Assembly: GCF_000834635.1 (NCBI RefSeq)
Contig: NZ_JXQV01000017.1
Location: 32,124 to 96,123, forward strand
Reading direction: 5' to 3'
From: Agrobacterium tumefaciens
Lineage (GTDB): Bacteria > Pseudomonadota > Alphaproteobacteria > Rhizobiales > Rhizobiaceae
Length of the DNA: 64,000 nucleotides
Position numbers and translations under genes: made by a program. This document shows positions 25,890-34,694 of this stretch, one piece after another; positions within the stretch are counted from its first letter, which is position 1, and each line of letters begins with the position of its first letter. The notes below the pieces were generated by a model, which saw only the letters and a list, made by a program, of their open reading frames with translations, was not told the origin of the DNA and made no database searches.

Positions 25890-26903
25890 ATGACGCTCCA
25901 TCAAATGCCGCTCGCCGTCACCATGGGAGATCCTTCGGGCATCGGTCCCGAAATCGTGGCAAAGATGTTTCTGAGCCGTCCCGACAATCGCCACTGGGTC
26001 GTTATTGGCGATGCCTTGGTGATGCGCCGCGCTTTTGAAGTTCTGGGTGCCCAAGTGCAGGTCAGGCCCATCGCAACGCTGGATCAGGCCGTGTTTGATG
26101 ATGGCACCATCAACGTCTTTTGCTCCTCAAATCTTTCAGCCTTGCCCCTTGTCAGCGAAGTGTCGGCCATCAGCGGCAAGGCGGCTTTCGATGCGATTGT
26201 GGCTGCGATTGGCCTCGCGAAAGACGGGCAGGTGAGTGGCATCGTCACCGCGCCCATCCATAAGGAGGCGCTCTCTGCCGCTGGTGTGAAATATCCTGGG
26301 CATACGGAAATATTGGCCGATTACGGTGGTGCGCCAAAGGTCGCCATGATGCTGGCAAATGAAGATATCCGCACAGTTCTCGTCACCATCCATTGCTCGC
26401 TGTCGCAAGCGATCGCCAAGGGTGACTTTGCAGCACAGATGGACGCGATCAGGCTCGCTCATACCGGCGCTCAAGCGCTCGGCATTGCCAAACCACGCGT
26501 CGCCGTTGCCGGACTGAACCCCCATGCTGGCGAGGGAGGGCTGTTTGGAGATGAGGAAATCAATATTATCCGGCCTGCGGTTGAAGCAGCGCGTGCCGAA
26601 GGTATCGACGCATCCGGCCCATGGCCGGGTGATACGGTCTTTATGCAGGCTCGAACAGGCCGTTTCGATGTCGTAGTCGCCCAGTACCATGATCAGGGTC
26701 TCATTCCGGTTAAATATATGGGGCTTGATCGCGGTGTGAACATCACGCTCGGTCTGCCATTCGTGCGTACCAGCCCTGATCATGGCACTGCCTTTGATAT
26801 TGCAGGGTCCGGCAAAGCCGACCCGACCAGTCTTGAGACCGCATTCGACTACGCTGTCACGCTGAAGGCCGCTCTCTCCAACTCGAAAGCTCAACCGCTA
26901 TGA
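25890..26903 (+). CDS. pdxA2: PdxA2-type 4-phosphothreonate/4-phosphoerythronate dehydrogenase
   Basis: 337-residue cytosolic NAD-dependent oxidative decarboxylase of the PdxA family. Seen are GDPSGIGPEI, TAPIHKEALSAAGVKYPGHTE, LNPHAGEGGLFGDEE, AQYHDQGLIP and SPDHGTAFDIAG; the histidines in PGHTE, QYHDQ and PDHGT are the metal ligands. PdxA itself serves pyridoxal phosphate synthesis. Adjacency to a four-carbon acid sugar kinase and a LysR regulator favours the catabolic PdxA2 role, producing dihydroxyacetone phosphate and CO2. It overlaps the next gene by 4 nt. Confidence 0.88.
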   Translation: MTLHQMPLAVTMGDPSGIGPEIVAKMFLSRPDNRHWVVIGDALVMRRAFEVLGAQVQVRPIATLDQAVFDDGTINVFCSSNLSALPLVSEVSAISGKAAFDAIVAAIGLAKDGQVSGIVTAPIHKEALSAAGVKYPGHTEILADYGGAPKVAMMLANEDIRTVLVTIHCSLSQAIAKGDFAAQMDAIRLAHTGAQALGIAKPRVAVAGLNPHAGEGGLFGDEEINIIRPAVEAARAEGIDASGPWPGDTVFMQARTGRFDVVVAQYHDQGLIPVKYMGLDRGVNITLGLPFVRTSPDHGTAFDIAGSGKADPTSLETAFDYAVTLKAALSNSKAQPL

Positions 26904-27586
26904 CTGATTTCGACTTCATTTTCATGCTGACACGCAACGACCGGACCGTTGCCGACGCTGCCGTTCACGTCGAAACCGCACTTCAGGCCGGCATCCGCCA
27001 CATCGGCTTTAAAGATATCGGTTTGCCGTTCGAAGAGCTTCTTGGCCTCAAACAGCAGATCAGCAAGGGCGGAGCCAGCACCTATCTCGAAGTCGTATCG
27101 CTTGACCGGGAAAGCGAAATTCGCTCCGTCAAGTCGGCAGTCGAGCTTGGGGTGGATTATCTCCTTGGCGGCACGCATGTGGACGATGTGCTCCCGCTTC
27201 TGGAAGGAACAGTCATTCGCTATTATCCTTTCCCCGGTCGTATCGTCGGGTATCCCAGCATTCTTGAAGGCTCGCAGGAAGACATCGTTGCAAGCGCCGT
27301 GAAACTGGCCAGCCGTGATGGTGTCGCAGGTCTTGATCTTCTGGCCTACCGCTCGAAGGGTGACGTGCCGGCGCTGATGCAGGCCGTGTGTCACGCCGTA
27401 TCCAAGCCGGTCATCGTTGCAGGATCAGTCGATAGGCCAGAGCAAATCGAGATAATCCGCAAATCCGGCGCAGCCGGTTTCACGGTCGGCACCTCCGCTC
27501 TGGACGGCAAGTTTCCCGCACAAGGCGCAGACCTAACATCTCAGCTTCTGGCGATATCCGCTTGCGAAAGCTCGGTTAAACCATAA
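26900..27586 (+). CDS. TIM-barrel protein of unknown function in the acid-sugar operon
   Basis: 228-residue protein translationally coupled to the pdxA2-type gene through a 4-nt ATGA overlap. The repeating beta-strand/helix pattern and the C-terminal phosphate-binding-like segment (VIVAGSVDRPEQIEIIRKSG followed by GFTVGTSALDG) indicate a (beta/alpha)8 barrel related in style to NanE, HisA or ThiG-like proteins. Charged residues at strand ends (for example FKDIG, LEVVSLD, LDLLAYRSKG) could form an active site. The kinase/PdxA2 route alone should already yield dihydroxyacetone phosphate, so the extra barrel may be an epimerase, isomerase or aldolase feeding it. No specific family function is recognised. 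Confidence 0.75.
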   Translation: MTDFDFIFMLTRNDRTVADAAVHVETALQAGIRHIGFKDIGLPFEELLGLKQQISKGGASTYLEVVSLDRESEIRSVKSAVELGVDYLLGGTHVDDVLPLLEGTVIRYYPFPGRIVGYPSILEGSQEDIVASAVKLASRDGVAGLDLLAYRSKGDVPALMQAVCHAVSKPVIVAGSVDRPEQIEIIRKSGAAGFTVGTSALDGKFPAQGADLTSQLLAISACESSVKP

Positions 27587-27622
27587 CGAGGTTTTTCAGT
27601 TCCCACCTTGGCAAGTCGTGCC

Positions 27623-28099
27623 TTAAGTAAAGGCCTCGACATCAATCGGAACAGAGAAACCGGTTTTGACACGGTCCATGATCACCATGGTTTTGAACCC
27701 TTTGATGTCAGGGTTCTCGTAAAAAAACTTCCGGGTGAAGGCTTCGTAATCTTCCATACTCTCGGCCGTTACGATGAGAACGAAGTCTGAATCGCCCGTG
27801 ACATAGTAGCCATTCATCACCTCCGGCGTCTGGCGAATGGATTGTTTGAAGCGATCAACGATGTCGACTCTTTCCCGCTCGAGCGAAACCAGAACAAGCA
27901 TCGCGATAGGGCGTCCAACCGCTTTCGGCGTGACAATGGAGACATCGGCCTCGATGACCCCTTTTTCGCGTAATCGCTTTAACCGCCGTTGGACGGCGGT
28001 GGCCGAGAGGCCGACAATGGCGCCCAACTCTTCGCTGCTTTGGCGGTTGTTGTTTTGCAACAGGCTGAGAAGTCGAGCGTCGAAGCGATCCAGGTCCAT
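27623..28099 (-). CDS. Lrp/AsnC-family transcriptional regulator
   Basis: 158-residue regulator with an N-terminal HTH (LDRFDARLLSLLQNNNRQSSEEL, then LSATAVQRRLKRLREKG) and a C-terminal RAM domain ending in the NPDIKGFKTMVIMDRVK region. It is divergent from the aldehyde dehydrogenase/transaminase/ABC operon starting at 28234 and likely activates or represses it in response to an amino acid. An 8-bp inverted repeat lies in the shared promoter. It is convergent with the TIM-barrel gene, 37 bp apart. Confidence 0.88.
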   Translation of the reverse strand: MDLDRFDARLLSLLQNNNRQSSEELGAIVGLSATAVQRRLKRLREKGVIEADVSIVTPKAVGRPIAMLVLVSLERERVDIVDRFKQSIRQTPEVMNGYYVTGDSDFVLIVTAESMEDYEAFTRKFFYENPDIKGFKTMVIMDRVKTGFSVPIDVEAFT

Positions 28100-28140
28100 T
28101 CAGTTATCCGCATAATTTCATCGTTGAGTGCTGCCATAAA

Positions 28141-28184
28141 GCAGGATTGCTGCGTGTTGACTAGATCAGAAGATAAAATCCTGC
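28141..28184. promoter_or_regulatory. Inverted repeat in the lrp/aldehyde dehydrogenase divergent promoter
   Basis: GCAGGATT at 28141-28148 and AATCCTGC at 28177-28184 are perfect 8-bp inverted arms separated by 28 bp, located 41-93 bp from the two divergent starts. It is a candidate operator for the adjacent Lrp-type protein. Confidence 0.45.
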
Positions 28185-28233
28185 GTAGGAACCAGCCTAG
28201 ACTTCGTCATGTGCAGAGTTAAGGGATCGTTAA

Positions 28234-29721
28234 ATGTTACACATGGAGAAGACAGCGCGACGCGCTCTCAATGATCTGAACGATCCGAACCTCTTGCGCT
28301 TCAAGCCTTACATTAACGGGCTTTGGCACGAAACGACTGCCTCAACTGGTGTCTCAGACCCTGCCACAGGGGATGAGATCGCCCGCGTTGGCGACTGTGA
28401 TCTGGGCATGCTCGATCAAGCCATTGATGCAGCACAAATCGCCTTCAAGACATGGCGGGCTCTTCTTGCCCGCGAGCGCAGCCAGTTTCTCCTGTCCTGG
28501 GCTGGGCTCATTCGTCAGCATGCTGGAGACCTCGCCACGATCTTGACCGCAGAGCAGGGAAAACCGCTTGCCGAATCCGAGGCGGAAATCCTCTACGGTG
28601 TCGGTTTCATCGAGTGGTTTGCGGCTGAGGGTGAGCGTGCCTATGGCGAAACGATCCCCAGCCACAAGGCCGCCAGCCGCCTGTTCGTGTCCATGCAGCC
28701 TGTCGGTGTCAGCGCGGCGGTAACGCCGTGGAATTTCCCAAGCGCCATGATCGCCAGAAAGGCGGCTGCCGCACTGGCTGCGGGATGTCCTGTCATCGTC
28801 AAGCCTGCGCCCGAAACGCCTTTGTCGGCATTGGCGCTGGCGGAGCTTGCTCATCGCGCCGGTTTTCCACGCGGCGTTTTTCAGGTCGTTACCGGCGAGC
28901 CCGCGCTATTGACGGGCGGACTGCTCGCTGACGAGCGTGTCAGGGCGTTTTCGTTTACAGGATCAACCGAAGTCGGTCGCCTGCTCCTTGCAAAAGCAGC
29001 CTCCACCGTCAAAAAAGTCTCGATGGAACTAGGTGGCCATGCGCCCTTCATTCTCTTCGATGACGCCGATCTTGATGCCGCTGTCGATGGATGCGTCGGC
29101 GCGAAATTCGCAACATCCGGTCAGGATTGCCTCGCAGCCAACCGCATCTACGTGCAGGACGGTGTCTATGATGCCTTTCTCGACAAGTTTCAGAGGCGCG
29201 TCGCCCGCCTGAGAATGGGGCAGGGGTTTGAGGCTGGTGTCGATATCGGGCCAATGACGAAAAAGTCAGTTGTTGAGAAATGCCGCCTCCACATTCAGGA
29301 CGCAGTCGATAAAGGCGCACGGATGCTCGTTGGTGAAATCCCTGATCCGGCAGGCGGTAACTTCGTTGCACCGACCCTGTTGGCCGATGTCACGCACGAC
29401 ATGCTGATTGCCTCGCAGGAGACCTTCGGGCCGGTTGCCCCGGTCATTCGCTTCACATCCGAAGATGAGGTGCTGGCCCGGGCCAATGACAGCGAGATGG
29501 GGCTGGCGGCCTATGTCTACACCCGCGATCTCAACCGCGCGATGCGCCTTTCAGACACGCTCGAATACGGAATGGTCGCCATCAACACGCCGTCCTTCAC
29601 CGGCGCTCCTATTCCGTTTGGCGGCTGGAAACAATCGGGTCTGGGGCGAGAGGGTTCGCGCCACGGCCTGCAGGAATTCATGGAACTCAAATATGTGTGC
29701 TTCGGCGGTCTCGCCGCGTAA
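28234..29721 (+). CDS. NAD(P)-dependent succinate-semialdehyde dehydrogenase-like enzyme
   Basis: 495-residue cytosolic aldehyde dehydrogenase with TPWNFPSAMIARKAAAAL, the general base in MELGGHAPF (Glu265) and the nucleophile in GQDCLAANR (Cys299). It is closely related to the enzyme at 10475-11980. AAGGGA precedes the ATG. It is the first gene of an operon continuing into a class III transaminase 10 bp downstream. That pairing is typical for catabolism of omega-amino acids or diamines: the transaminase makes a semialdehyde and this enzyme oxidises it. GABA or a diamine-derived semialdehyde is the likely class of substrate. Confidence 0.88.
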   Translation: MLHMEKTARRALNDLNDPNLLRFKPYINGLWHETTASTGVSDPATGDEIARVGDCDLGMLDQAIDAAQIAFKTWRALLARERSQFLLSWAGLIRQHAGDLATILTAEQGKPLAESEAEILYGVGFIEWFAAEGERAYGETIPSHKAASRLFVSMQPVGVSAAVTPWNFPSAMIARKAAAALAAGCPVIVKPAPETPLSALALAELAHRAGFPRGVFQVVTGEPALLTGGLLADERVRAFSFTGSTEVGRLLLAKAASTVKKVSMELGGHAPFILFDDADLDAAVDGCVGAKFATSGQDCLAANRIYVQDGVYDAFLDKFQRRVARLRMGQGFEAGVDIGPMTKKSVVEKCRLHIQDAVDKGARMLVGEIPDPAGGNFVAPTLLADVTHDMLIASQETFGPVAPVIRFTSEDEVLARANDSEMGLAAYVYTRDLNRAMRLSDTLEYGMVAINTPSFTGAPIPFGGWKQSGLGREGSRHGLQEFMELKYVCFGGLAA

Positions 29722-29731
29722 GGAAATGACA

Positions 29732-31132
29732 ATGACAAATATTGCTGAAATTGCAGAAATGGACCGCAGAACGGTTCTCCATCCTTTCACATACCTGAAA
29801 GACTACGCATCCGGTGAAACCGATCCGACCATCATGGAAACCGGCAAGGGTGTGCGCATCAAGGATGCCACCGGCCGGGAATTCATCGACGGCTTTGCGG
29901 GCCTTTATTGCGTCAATATCGGCTATGGCCGCACCGAGGTGGCAGAAGCCATTGCCCGTCAGGCCTACAAGCTCGCCTATTACCATTCCTACGCGGCCCA
30001 TACGACGGAAGAGCTGGCGCGACTGTCAGACCGGCTCGTCAGAATGGCGCCGGGCAATATGTCCAAAGTCTTTTACGGCCTGTCAGGATCCGACGCGAAC
30101 GAGACACAGGCGAAAATCGTCTGGTATTACAACAACCTGCGGGGCCTGCCGAAGAAGAAGAAGATCATCGCACGCGAGCGTGGCTATCACGGCTGCTCCG
30201 TTGTTGCCGGTTCCATGACCGGTTTGAGCTTCTATCACGAGCATATGGACCTCCCGGTTTCCGGAATTCTGCGCACCGGTGTCCCGCATTTTTACCGTGG
30301 TGCCGTTCCCGGCGAAACCGAAGACGCTTTCTCGCAGCGTCGTGCAGACGAGCTGGAAGCCCTCATCCTGGCGGAATGCCCTGAAACGGTCGGTGCTTTT
30401 ATCGCAGAACCGGTCCTCGGAACCGGTGGCATTACGCCACCTCCGGCAGGTTACTGGGCAAAAATCCAGGCCGTCCTGAACAAATACGATGTGCTTCTCA
30501 TCGCCGATGAAGTGGTTTGCGGGTTCGGCCGCACCGGCGCGATGTTCGGATCTGATCTTTATGGCATGGAGCCGGATCTGGTCACTGTCGCCAAGGGTCT
30601 GACGTCAGCCTATTTCCCGCTGTCTGCCGCCATCGTTTCCCAGAAAGTCTATGATGTGATGGAAGAAGCGACACCGCGCGTTGGCTCCTTCTCCCATGGT
30701 TATACCTATTCCGGCCACCCCATCGGCGCTGCGGCCGCAAATGCTGTTCTCGATATCGTCGAGCGCGAGGATCTGGCAGGCCAGGCTGCAACCAAGGGCG
30801 CCTACTTGATGAAGCGGCTGAGAGCGGAATTCGAGCAGAACCCGATCGTCGGTGAAATACGTGGTGTGGGAATGCTTGCGGCGATAGAGTTCGTATCTGA
30901 CCGTGGCACCAAGGCAGCGTTCGATCCTTCCCACAAGGTTGGAGCGCGCATCTCGCAGGCGGCTCGCAACCGCAATCTCATTGCCCGTGCGATGCCTCAC
31001 GGCGACATCCTTGGCTTCGCTCCGCCATTGGTCATGACAGAAGGGGAGATTGACGAGATGGTTTCGATCGCAAAAGCTGCGGTTGACGAGGTCTTGCTTG
31101 AACTGGATGCGAAAGGTGCCATTGCTGGCTAA
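29732..31132 (+). CDS. Class III omega-aminotransferase
   Basis: 466 residues starting at the ATG at 29732, placed 7 nt after AAGGA; the much longer open frame back to 29408 is inside the aldehyde dehydrogenase gene. It shows YCVNIGYGRTEVAEAI, GLSGSDANETQAK, ERGYHGCS, IADEVVCGFGRTG and the PLP-lysine in TVAKGLTSAYFP (Lys288). This set matches the putrescine/taurine/beta-alanine:pyruvate transaminase group. It moves an amino group from an omega-amine to pyruvate or another keto acid. It forms an operon with the aldehyde dehydrogenase upstream and a polar amino acid importer downstream. Confidence 0.88.
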   Translation: MTNIAEIAEMDRRTVLHPFTYLKDYASGETDPTIMETGKGVRIKDATGREFIDGFAGLYCVNIGYGRTEVAEAIARQAYKLAYYHSYAAHTTEELARLSDRLVRMAPGNMSKVFYGLSGSDANETQAKIVWYYNNLRGLPKKKKIIARERGYHGCSVVAGSMTGLSFYHEHMDLPVSGILRTGVPHFYRGAVPGETEDAFSQRRADELEALILAECPETVGAFIAEPVLGTGGITPPPAGYWAKIQAVLNKYDVLLIADEVVCGFGRTGAMFGSDLYGMEPDLVTVAKGLTSAYFPLSAAIVSQKVYDVMEEATPRVGSFSHGYTYSGHPIGAAAANAVLDIVEREDLAGQAATKGAYLMKRLRAEFEQNPIVGEIRGVGMLAAIEFVSDRGTKAAFDPSHKVGARISQAARNRNLIARAMPHGDILGFAPPLVMTEGEIDEMVSIAKAAVDEVLLELDAKGAIAG

Positions 31133-31161
31133 GTGTTCAGCTCCTCGAAAGGGTGTCATGC

Positions 31162-31938
31162 ATGAACGAGGTTCTAAAGGTCCATGGACTGACAAAGGCT
31201 TTCGGCCCCACGAAGGTTCTTGATGGCATCAGCTTTTCCATGAGTGAAGGCGAGGTCATCTCCCTGATCGGATCGTCGGGATGCGGCAAGAGCACGGCCT
31301 TGCGCTGCATCAACTTTCTGGAAACGCCGACGTCAGGGCAAATCGAGTTTATGGGGCAGGCAGTCTCGGTCAGCTGTAACAAGCACGGTGAGAGCGAAAT
31401 CGCCAACGCCGCCCTTGTCAGGATGTTTCGGCAGAAGATCGGAATGGTGTTCCAGAGTTTCAACCTCTGGCCCCACCGAACCGTCATCGGCAATGTTACC
31501 GAGGCGCTTGTCTATGTGCTGGGCATGGACAAGAAGGAAGCCGAAGACACGGCCCTTTCTGCCTTGGCAAAGGTCGGCATGGCAAGCTTGCGTGATCGGT
31601 ATCCGCACCAACTCTCGGGCGGGCAGCAGCAACGGGTCGCCTTTGCACGCGTATTGGCGATGCGGCCGAAACTGATGCTGTGTGATGAACCGACATCGGC
31701 ACTCGATCCTGAACTCGTCGGTGAAGTGCTCAAAGTTATCAGAACACTGGCTGAGGAGGGTGCCACAATTCTCCTCGTCACACATGAAATGCGGTTCGCA
31801 CGCGATGTGTCGAACCGGATGATATTCCTGCAAGAGGGTCGCCTCGTGCAGGATGACGCACCGGAAGAACTGCTGAAAAACCCCGCAACAGATGGGGTAC
31901 GGCGGTTTCTATCGAGTGTCATGCCGGCCGACGCTTGA
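31162..31938 (+). CDS. Polar amino acid ABC transporter ATPase (HisP/GlnQ type)
   Basis: 258 residues from the ATG at 31162, about 8 nt after GAAAGGG; a GTG at 31153 is an alternative. It has Walker A GSSGCGKST, signature LSGGQQQRVAFARVL and Walker B LMLCDEPTSALDPEL, with the FQSFNLWPHRT Q-loop region characteristic of the PAAT family. It energises the HisQ/HisM-type permeases encoded in the same operon. Gene order ATPase, binding protein, permease, permease is intact. Confidence 0.92.
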   Translation: MNEVLKVHGLTKAFGPTKVLDGISFSMSEGEVISLIGSSGCGKSTALRCINFLETPTSGQIEFMGQAVSVSCNKHGESEIANAALVRMFRQKIGMVFQSFNLWPHRTVIGNVTEALVYVLGMDKKEAEDTALSALAKVGMASLRDRYPHQLSGGQQQRVAFARVLAMRPKLMLCDEPTSALDPELVGEVLKVIRTLAEEGATILLVTHEMRFARDVSNRMIFLQEGRLVQDDAPEELLKNPATDGVRRFLSSVMPADA

Positions 31939-31980
31939 AAAGCGTCACGTCAAGACAACAACCATAAAAGGGAAACAGAC

Positions 31981-32799
31981 ATGATCATCAGCAAACTCAT
32001 CAAATCAACTTTGACAGCCACCCTACTTGTCTCCGCACTGGCCACAGCCGCATCGGCCAAGGATGGCGTTCTTCGTATCGGCACGGAAGGCGATGCGCCA
32101 AAATTCAGCATGGCCGATGCCAGTGGCAATGTGACCGGCTTCGATGCCGATATCGCCAACGGCATCTGCGCCGAACTGAAATTGAAATGCGAGTTCGTGG
32201 TGCAGGCCTTCAGCTCGCTGGTACCATCCATGGATAGCGACCGGTTCGACGTCATCATTTCCGGCCTTAGCATTACGGATGAGCGCGCAAAGAAGATCGA
32301 TTATTCCATTCCATATGCCACAACGCCGCAATATTTCGTGGTTGCAAAGGATTCACCCATCGCCAAGCTCACAACACTGGCAGAAGTGCAAAAAGCGCTT
32401 GCCGGAAAGAGCGTTGGCGTTGTCAACGGCACCACCTATGCCAAGTTCGTCCAGAAGACGGTTCCCTCGGCAGACCTGAAGACCTACGACGCCACGACGC
32501 AGCAACTGGCAGATTTGTCCAGCGGCCGCATCGATGCCGCCTATAGCGACTCGCCGACCGTCATGGATTTCTTGGCAACGTCCGATGGCGCAAACTTCGC
32601 AAAAGTCGAGGTGAAGGTCATGGCCATGGATGACCCTGCCACCCTCGGCAAGGGCATGGGCGTTGGCATGAAGAAGGGCAACACGGAACTGAAGACGAAA
32701 ATCGATACGGCACTCTGCAAGATGATCAACGATGGCCAGGTGAAGAAGGCCTCCATGCAGTGGTTCCAGGACGACTACACCATTCCCTGCAAGAAGTAA
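31981..32799 (+). CDS. Polar amino acid/opine-type ABC periplasmic binding protein
   Basis: 272-residue family 3 binding protein with a Sec signal (MIISKLIKSTLTATLLVSAL, cleavage near ASAKD). The mature sequence begins RIGTEGDAPKFSMADASG and includes GFDADIANGICAELKLKCEF and DVIISGLSITDERAKKIDYS, the classical LAO/HisJ/opine pattern. AAAGGGAAA precedes the ATG. Cationic amino acids, opines or omega-amino acids are plausible ligands given the transaminase and semialdehyde dehydrogenase in the operon. Confidence 0.9.
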   Translation: MIISKLIKSTLTATLLVSALATAASAKDGVLRIGTEGDAPKFSMADASGNVTGFDADIANGICAELKLKCEFVVQAFSSLVPSMDSDRFDVIISGLSITDERAKKIDYSIPYATTPQYFVVAKDSPIAKLTTLAEVQKALAGKSVGVVNGTTYAKFVQKTVPSADLKTYDATTQQLADLSSGRIDAAYSDSPTVMDFLATSDGANFAKVEVKVMAMDDPATLGKGMGVGMKKGNTELKTKIDTALCKMINDGQVKKASMQWFQDDYTIPCKK

Positions 32800-32856
32800 T
32801 ATTTGAAGGCAAGACCTGCCTTGGCGTGTCCCGGGCAGGTCGTGGGATGGTGAAGA

Positions 32857-33570
32857 ATGCTGGCTGATTTCTGGGTTTTAATGGCGCAACAGGGCTGGGC
32901 GCTCGCTCTGCTGCGCGGAAGTGCGGTTACGATTGCGATCGGGCTGCTAGGCATGTCATTGGGATTTATCATCGCAACGCCATTGGCGGTCTTGCGTTGG
33001 CAAAAGGTCATCGTGATTTCGCAGCTGGTCGATGCCTACAGCATCGTCGTGCGCGGCGTTCCCGGCCTGATGGTGATCTATCTGTTGTTTTTCGGGTCCG
33101 TCGATACGGTAAAAGCCGTGGCGACGGTGTTTGGCTATCAGGATGCGGTCGATAGCGCCTATCCATATATTGTCGGGGTCATCGCCATCGCAGCGATCTC
33201 CTGCGCCTATTCCATCGAGGTCATCAGAGGCGCACTCCAATCGGTGCCACCGGGTCTGCTGGAGGCGGCAAAATCGCTCGCCCTGCCGCGCCACATCACC
33301 TTTTATCGCATTACTTTTCCGCTGGCATTGCGCTTGGCGCTGGGCGGTATCAATAACGTCTGGCAGATGACCATCAAGGACACATCTCTGATTTCAGTGG
33401 TTGGGCTACAGGAATTGATGAGAACGGCAGCCATCGGTGCCGGCATCACGCGCTCTCCCTTGCTGTTTTATTGCATCGCTGCGGCCTTGTTCTTCCTCAT
33501 GACTGCGGTCAGCCAGACGCTTTTCTCCAAAGCGGAACGCGCGCTCAATCGCGGTTTCGGAGGGCGGTGA
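32857..33570 (+). CDS. Amino acid ABC permease, HisQ-like
   Basis: 237-residue inner-membrane permease of the His/Glu/Gln/Arg/opine family. It has about five hydrophobic helices, the family stretch SIVVRGVPGLMVIYLLFF and the EAA loop LLEAAKSLALPRHITFYRITFPLALR. One base separates its stop from the start of the next permease gene, so the two are likely coupled and form a heterodimeric pore. Confidence 0.9.
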   Translation: MLADFWVLMAQQGWALALLRGSAVTIAIGLLGMSLGFIIATPLAVLRWQKVIVISQLVDAYSIVVRGVPGLMVIYLLFFGSVDTVKAVATVFGYQDAVDSAYPYIVGVIAIAAISCAYSIEVIRGALQSVPPGLLEAAKSLALPRHITFYRITFPLALRLALGGINNVWQMTIKDTSLISVVGLQELMRTAAIGAGITRSPLLFYCIAAALFFLMTAVSQTLFSKAERALNRGFGGR

Positions 33571-33571
33571 T

Positions 33572-34252
33572 ATGGACCTTGATATCTTGAGCTATGCCCT
33601 TCCATTTCTCCTCACCGGCGCCAAGACGACCCTGCTCATTGCCGTCTTCGGCATTGTCCTCGGTTTTCCGTTGGGCATCCTGACGGGGCTGGGACGCGGA
33701 TCAAAGAACCGTGCCTTGCGAAAAATCTGCGATGCCTATTGCGCCGTCTTTCGCGGTACGCCGATGCTGGTGCAGATCTTCGTCATCTATTACGGCTTGG
33801 CGCAGGTGGATTTCATCCGTCACAATCCCGTTTTGTGGTGGATGATTGGCGATGGGTTGCACGCAGCCATTCTTGCTGTGGTGCTGAACACCGGTGCCTA
33901 TACGGCTGAAATTTTCCGCACCGGTTTCCTGTCACTTCCCAAGGGCCTTATCGAGGCTGCCGAAGCCTGCGGCATGTCCCCCTGGATTGTGTTCAGAAGG
34001 GTGAAGTTTCCGTTGGCCCTGCGTCAGGCTCTGCCAGCCTATAGCAGCGAGGCTGCCATCATCGTCAAGGAATCCAGCCTTGCCTCCACGATCACCGTTC
34101 TGGAAATCACCGGATATTCCAAGCGCCTGATGAGCGAGACCTTCGCCATCATGGACATCTTCATCCTCACCGCCGTTCTCTACCTCGCCATGAATGTCAT
34201 CGCCCTCACGGCCATCAAGCTCCTTGAACGTCGCTTGTCCTTCGTTCGCTAA
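33572..34252 (+). CDS. Amino acid ABC permease, HisM-like
   Basis: 226-residue inner-membrane permease of the same family as the preceding gene, with FRGTPMLVQIFVIYYGL, NTGAYTAEIFRTGFLSLPKG and the EAA loop GLIEAAEACGMSPWIVFRRVKFP. It completes the polar amino acid importer. The cupin-type gene follows after about 20 bp. Confidence 0.9.
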   Translation: MDLDILSYALPFLLTGAKTTLLIAVFGIVLGFPLGILTGLGRGSKNRALRKICDAYCAVFRGTPMLVQIFVIYYGLAQVDFIRHNPVLWWMIGDGLHAAILAVVLNTGAYTAEIFRTGFLSLPKGLIEAAEACGMSPWIVFRRVKFPLALRQALPAYSSEAAIIVKESSLASTITVLEITGYSKRLMSETFAIMDIFILTAVLYLAMNVIALTAIKLLERRLSFVR

Positions 34253-34296
34253 TCATCACCAGAAAGGCTACACCATGTCCAAACTCACCTTTTTCG

Positions 34297-34626
34297 ATGA
34301 GAAAAATTCCCGAAGCACGAAAAGGTCAGCCAGCCGCTGACAGGCTTGTGGAGGGCGATCCCCAGTTCCTGACTTGGGACATTGCGCAAACCGAGGATGG
34401 GGTTGTTCGTTCCGGCATCTGGGAAGTCAAGCCAGGCGCATACCGCTCCATCAAGGGCACGACATTCGAGGTCTGCGTTATTCTCTCAGGCGTATCGGAA
34501 TTGATTGAAGACGGCTGCGAGCCGCGCCGTATCGTCGCCGGTGACAGTTTCGTGATGCACCCAGGCTTTACCGGCGTCTGGAAGGTCATTGAGACCACAC
34601 GCAAATTGTGGGTTTGCCGCGATTGA
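34297..34626 (+). CDS. Small cupin protein (Cupin_3), apparently frameshifted near its start
   Basis: The frame at 34297-34626 encodes 109 residues homologous to the cupin at 12034-12387 (shared SIKG.TFE, AGDSFVM.PG and GVWK.IET blocks). The better start is the ATG at 34275, which has AGAAAGG upstream and begins MSKLTFFDEK, but that frame stops after 21 codons. Removing one A from the A5 run at 34302-34306 joins the two frames to give a 116-residue protein, almost the same length as its 117-residue paralogue. So the gene carries a one-base insertion (real or an assembly error), or it starts at the weaker ATG at 34297. It ends the transporter operon. Confidence 0.75.
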   Translation: MRKIPEARKGQPAADRLVEGDPQFLTWDIAQTEDGVVRSGIWEVKPGAYRSIKGTTFEVCVILSGVSELIEDGCEPRRIVAGDSFVMHPGFTGVWKVIETTRKLWVCRD

Positions 34627-34641
34627 ATAACGGCTGGTCCT

Positions 34642-34667
34642 GGGCGCAGATCACCTTTTCTGCGCCC
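34642..34667. terminator. Hairpin between convergent cupin and DadA-like genes
   Basis: GGGCGCAGA and TCTGCGCCC form a perfect 9-bp stem with an 8-base loop, 16 bp after the cupin stop and 28 bp before the end of the convergent oxidase gene. No T-run is present, but location between convergent genes fits transcription termination. Confidence 0.6.
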
Positions 34668-34694
34668 GGCACTTCTTAGCCTGTCTGATATGGC

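Noticed and set aside
29408..29731. Upstream extension of the class III transaminase
   Set aside because: Lies inside the aldehyde dehydrogenase in another frame; a ribosome site supports the start at 29732.
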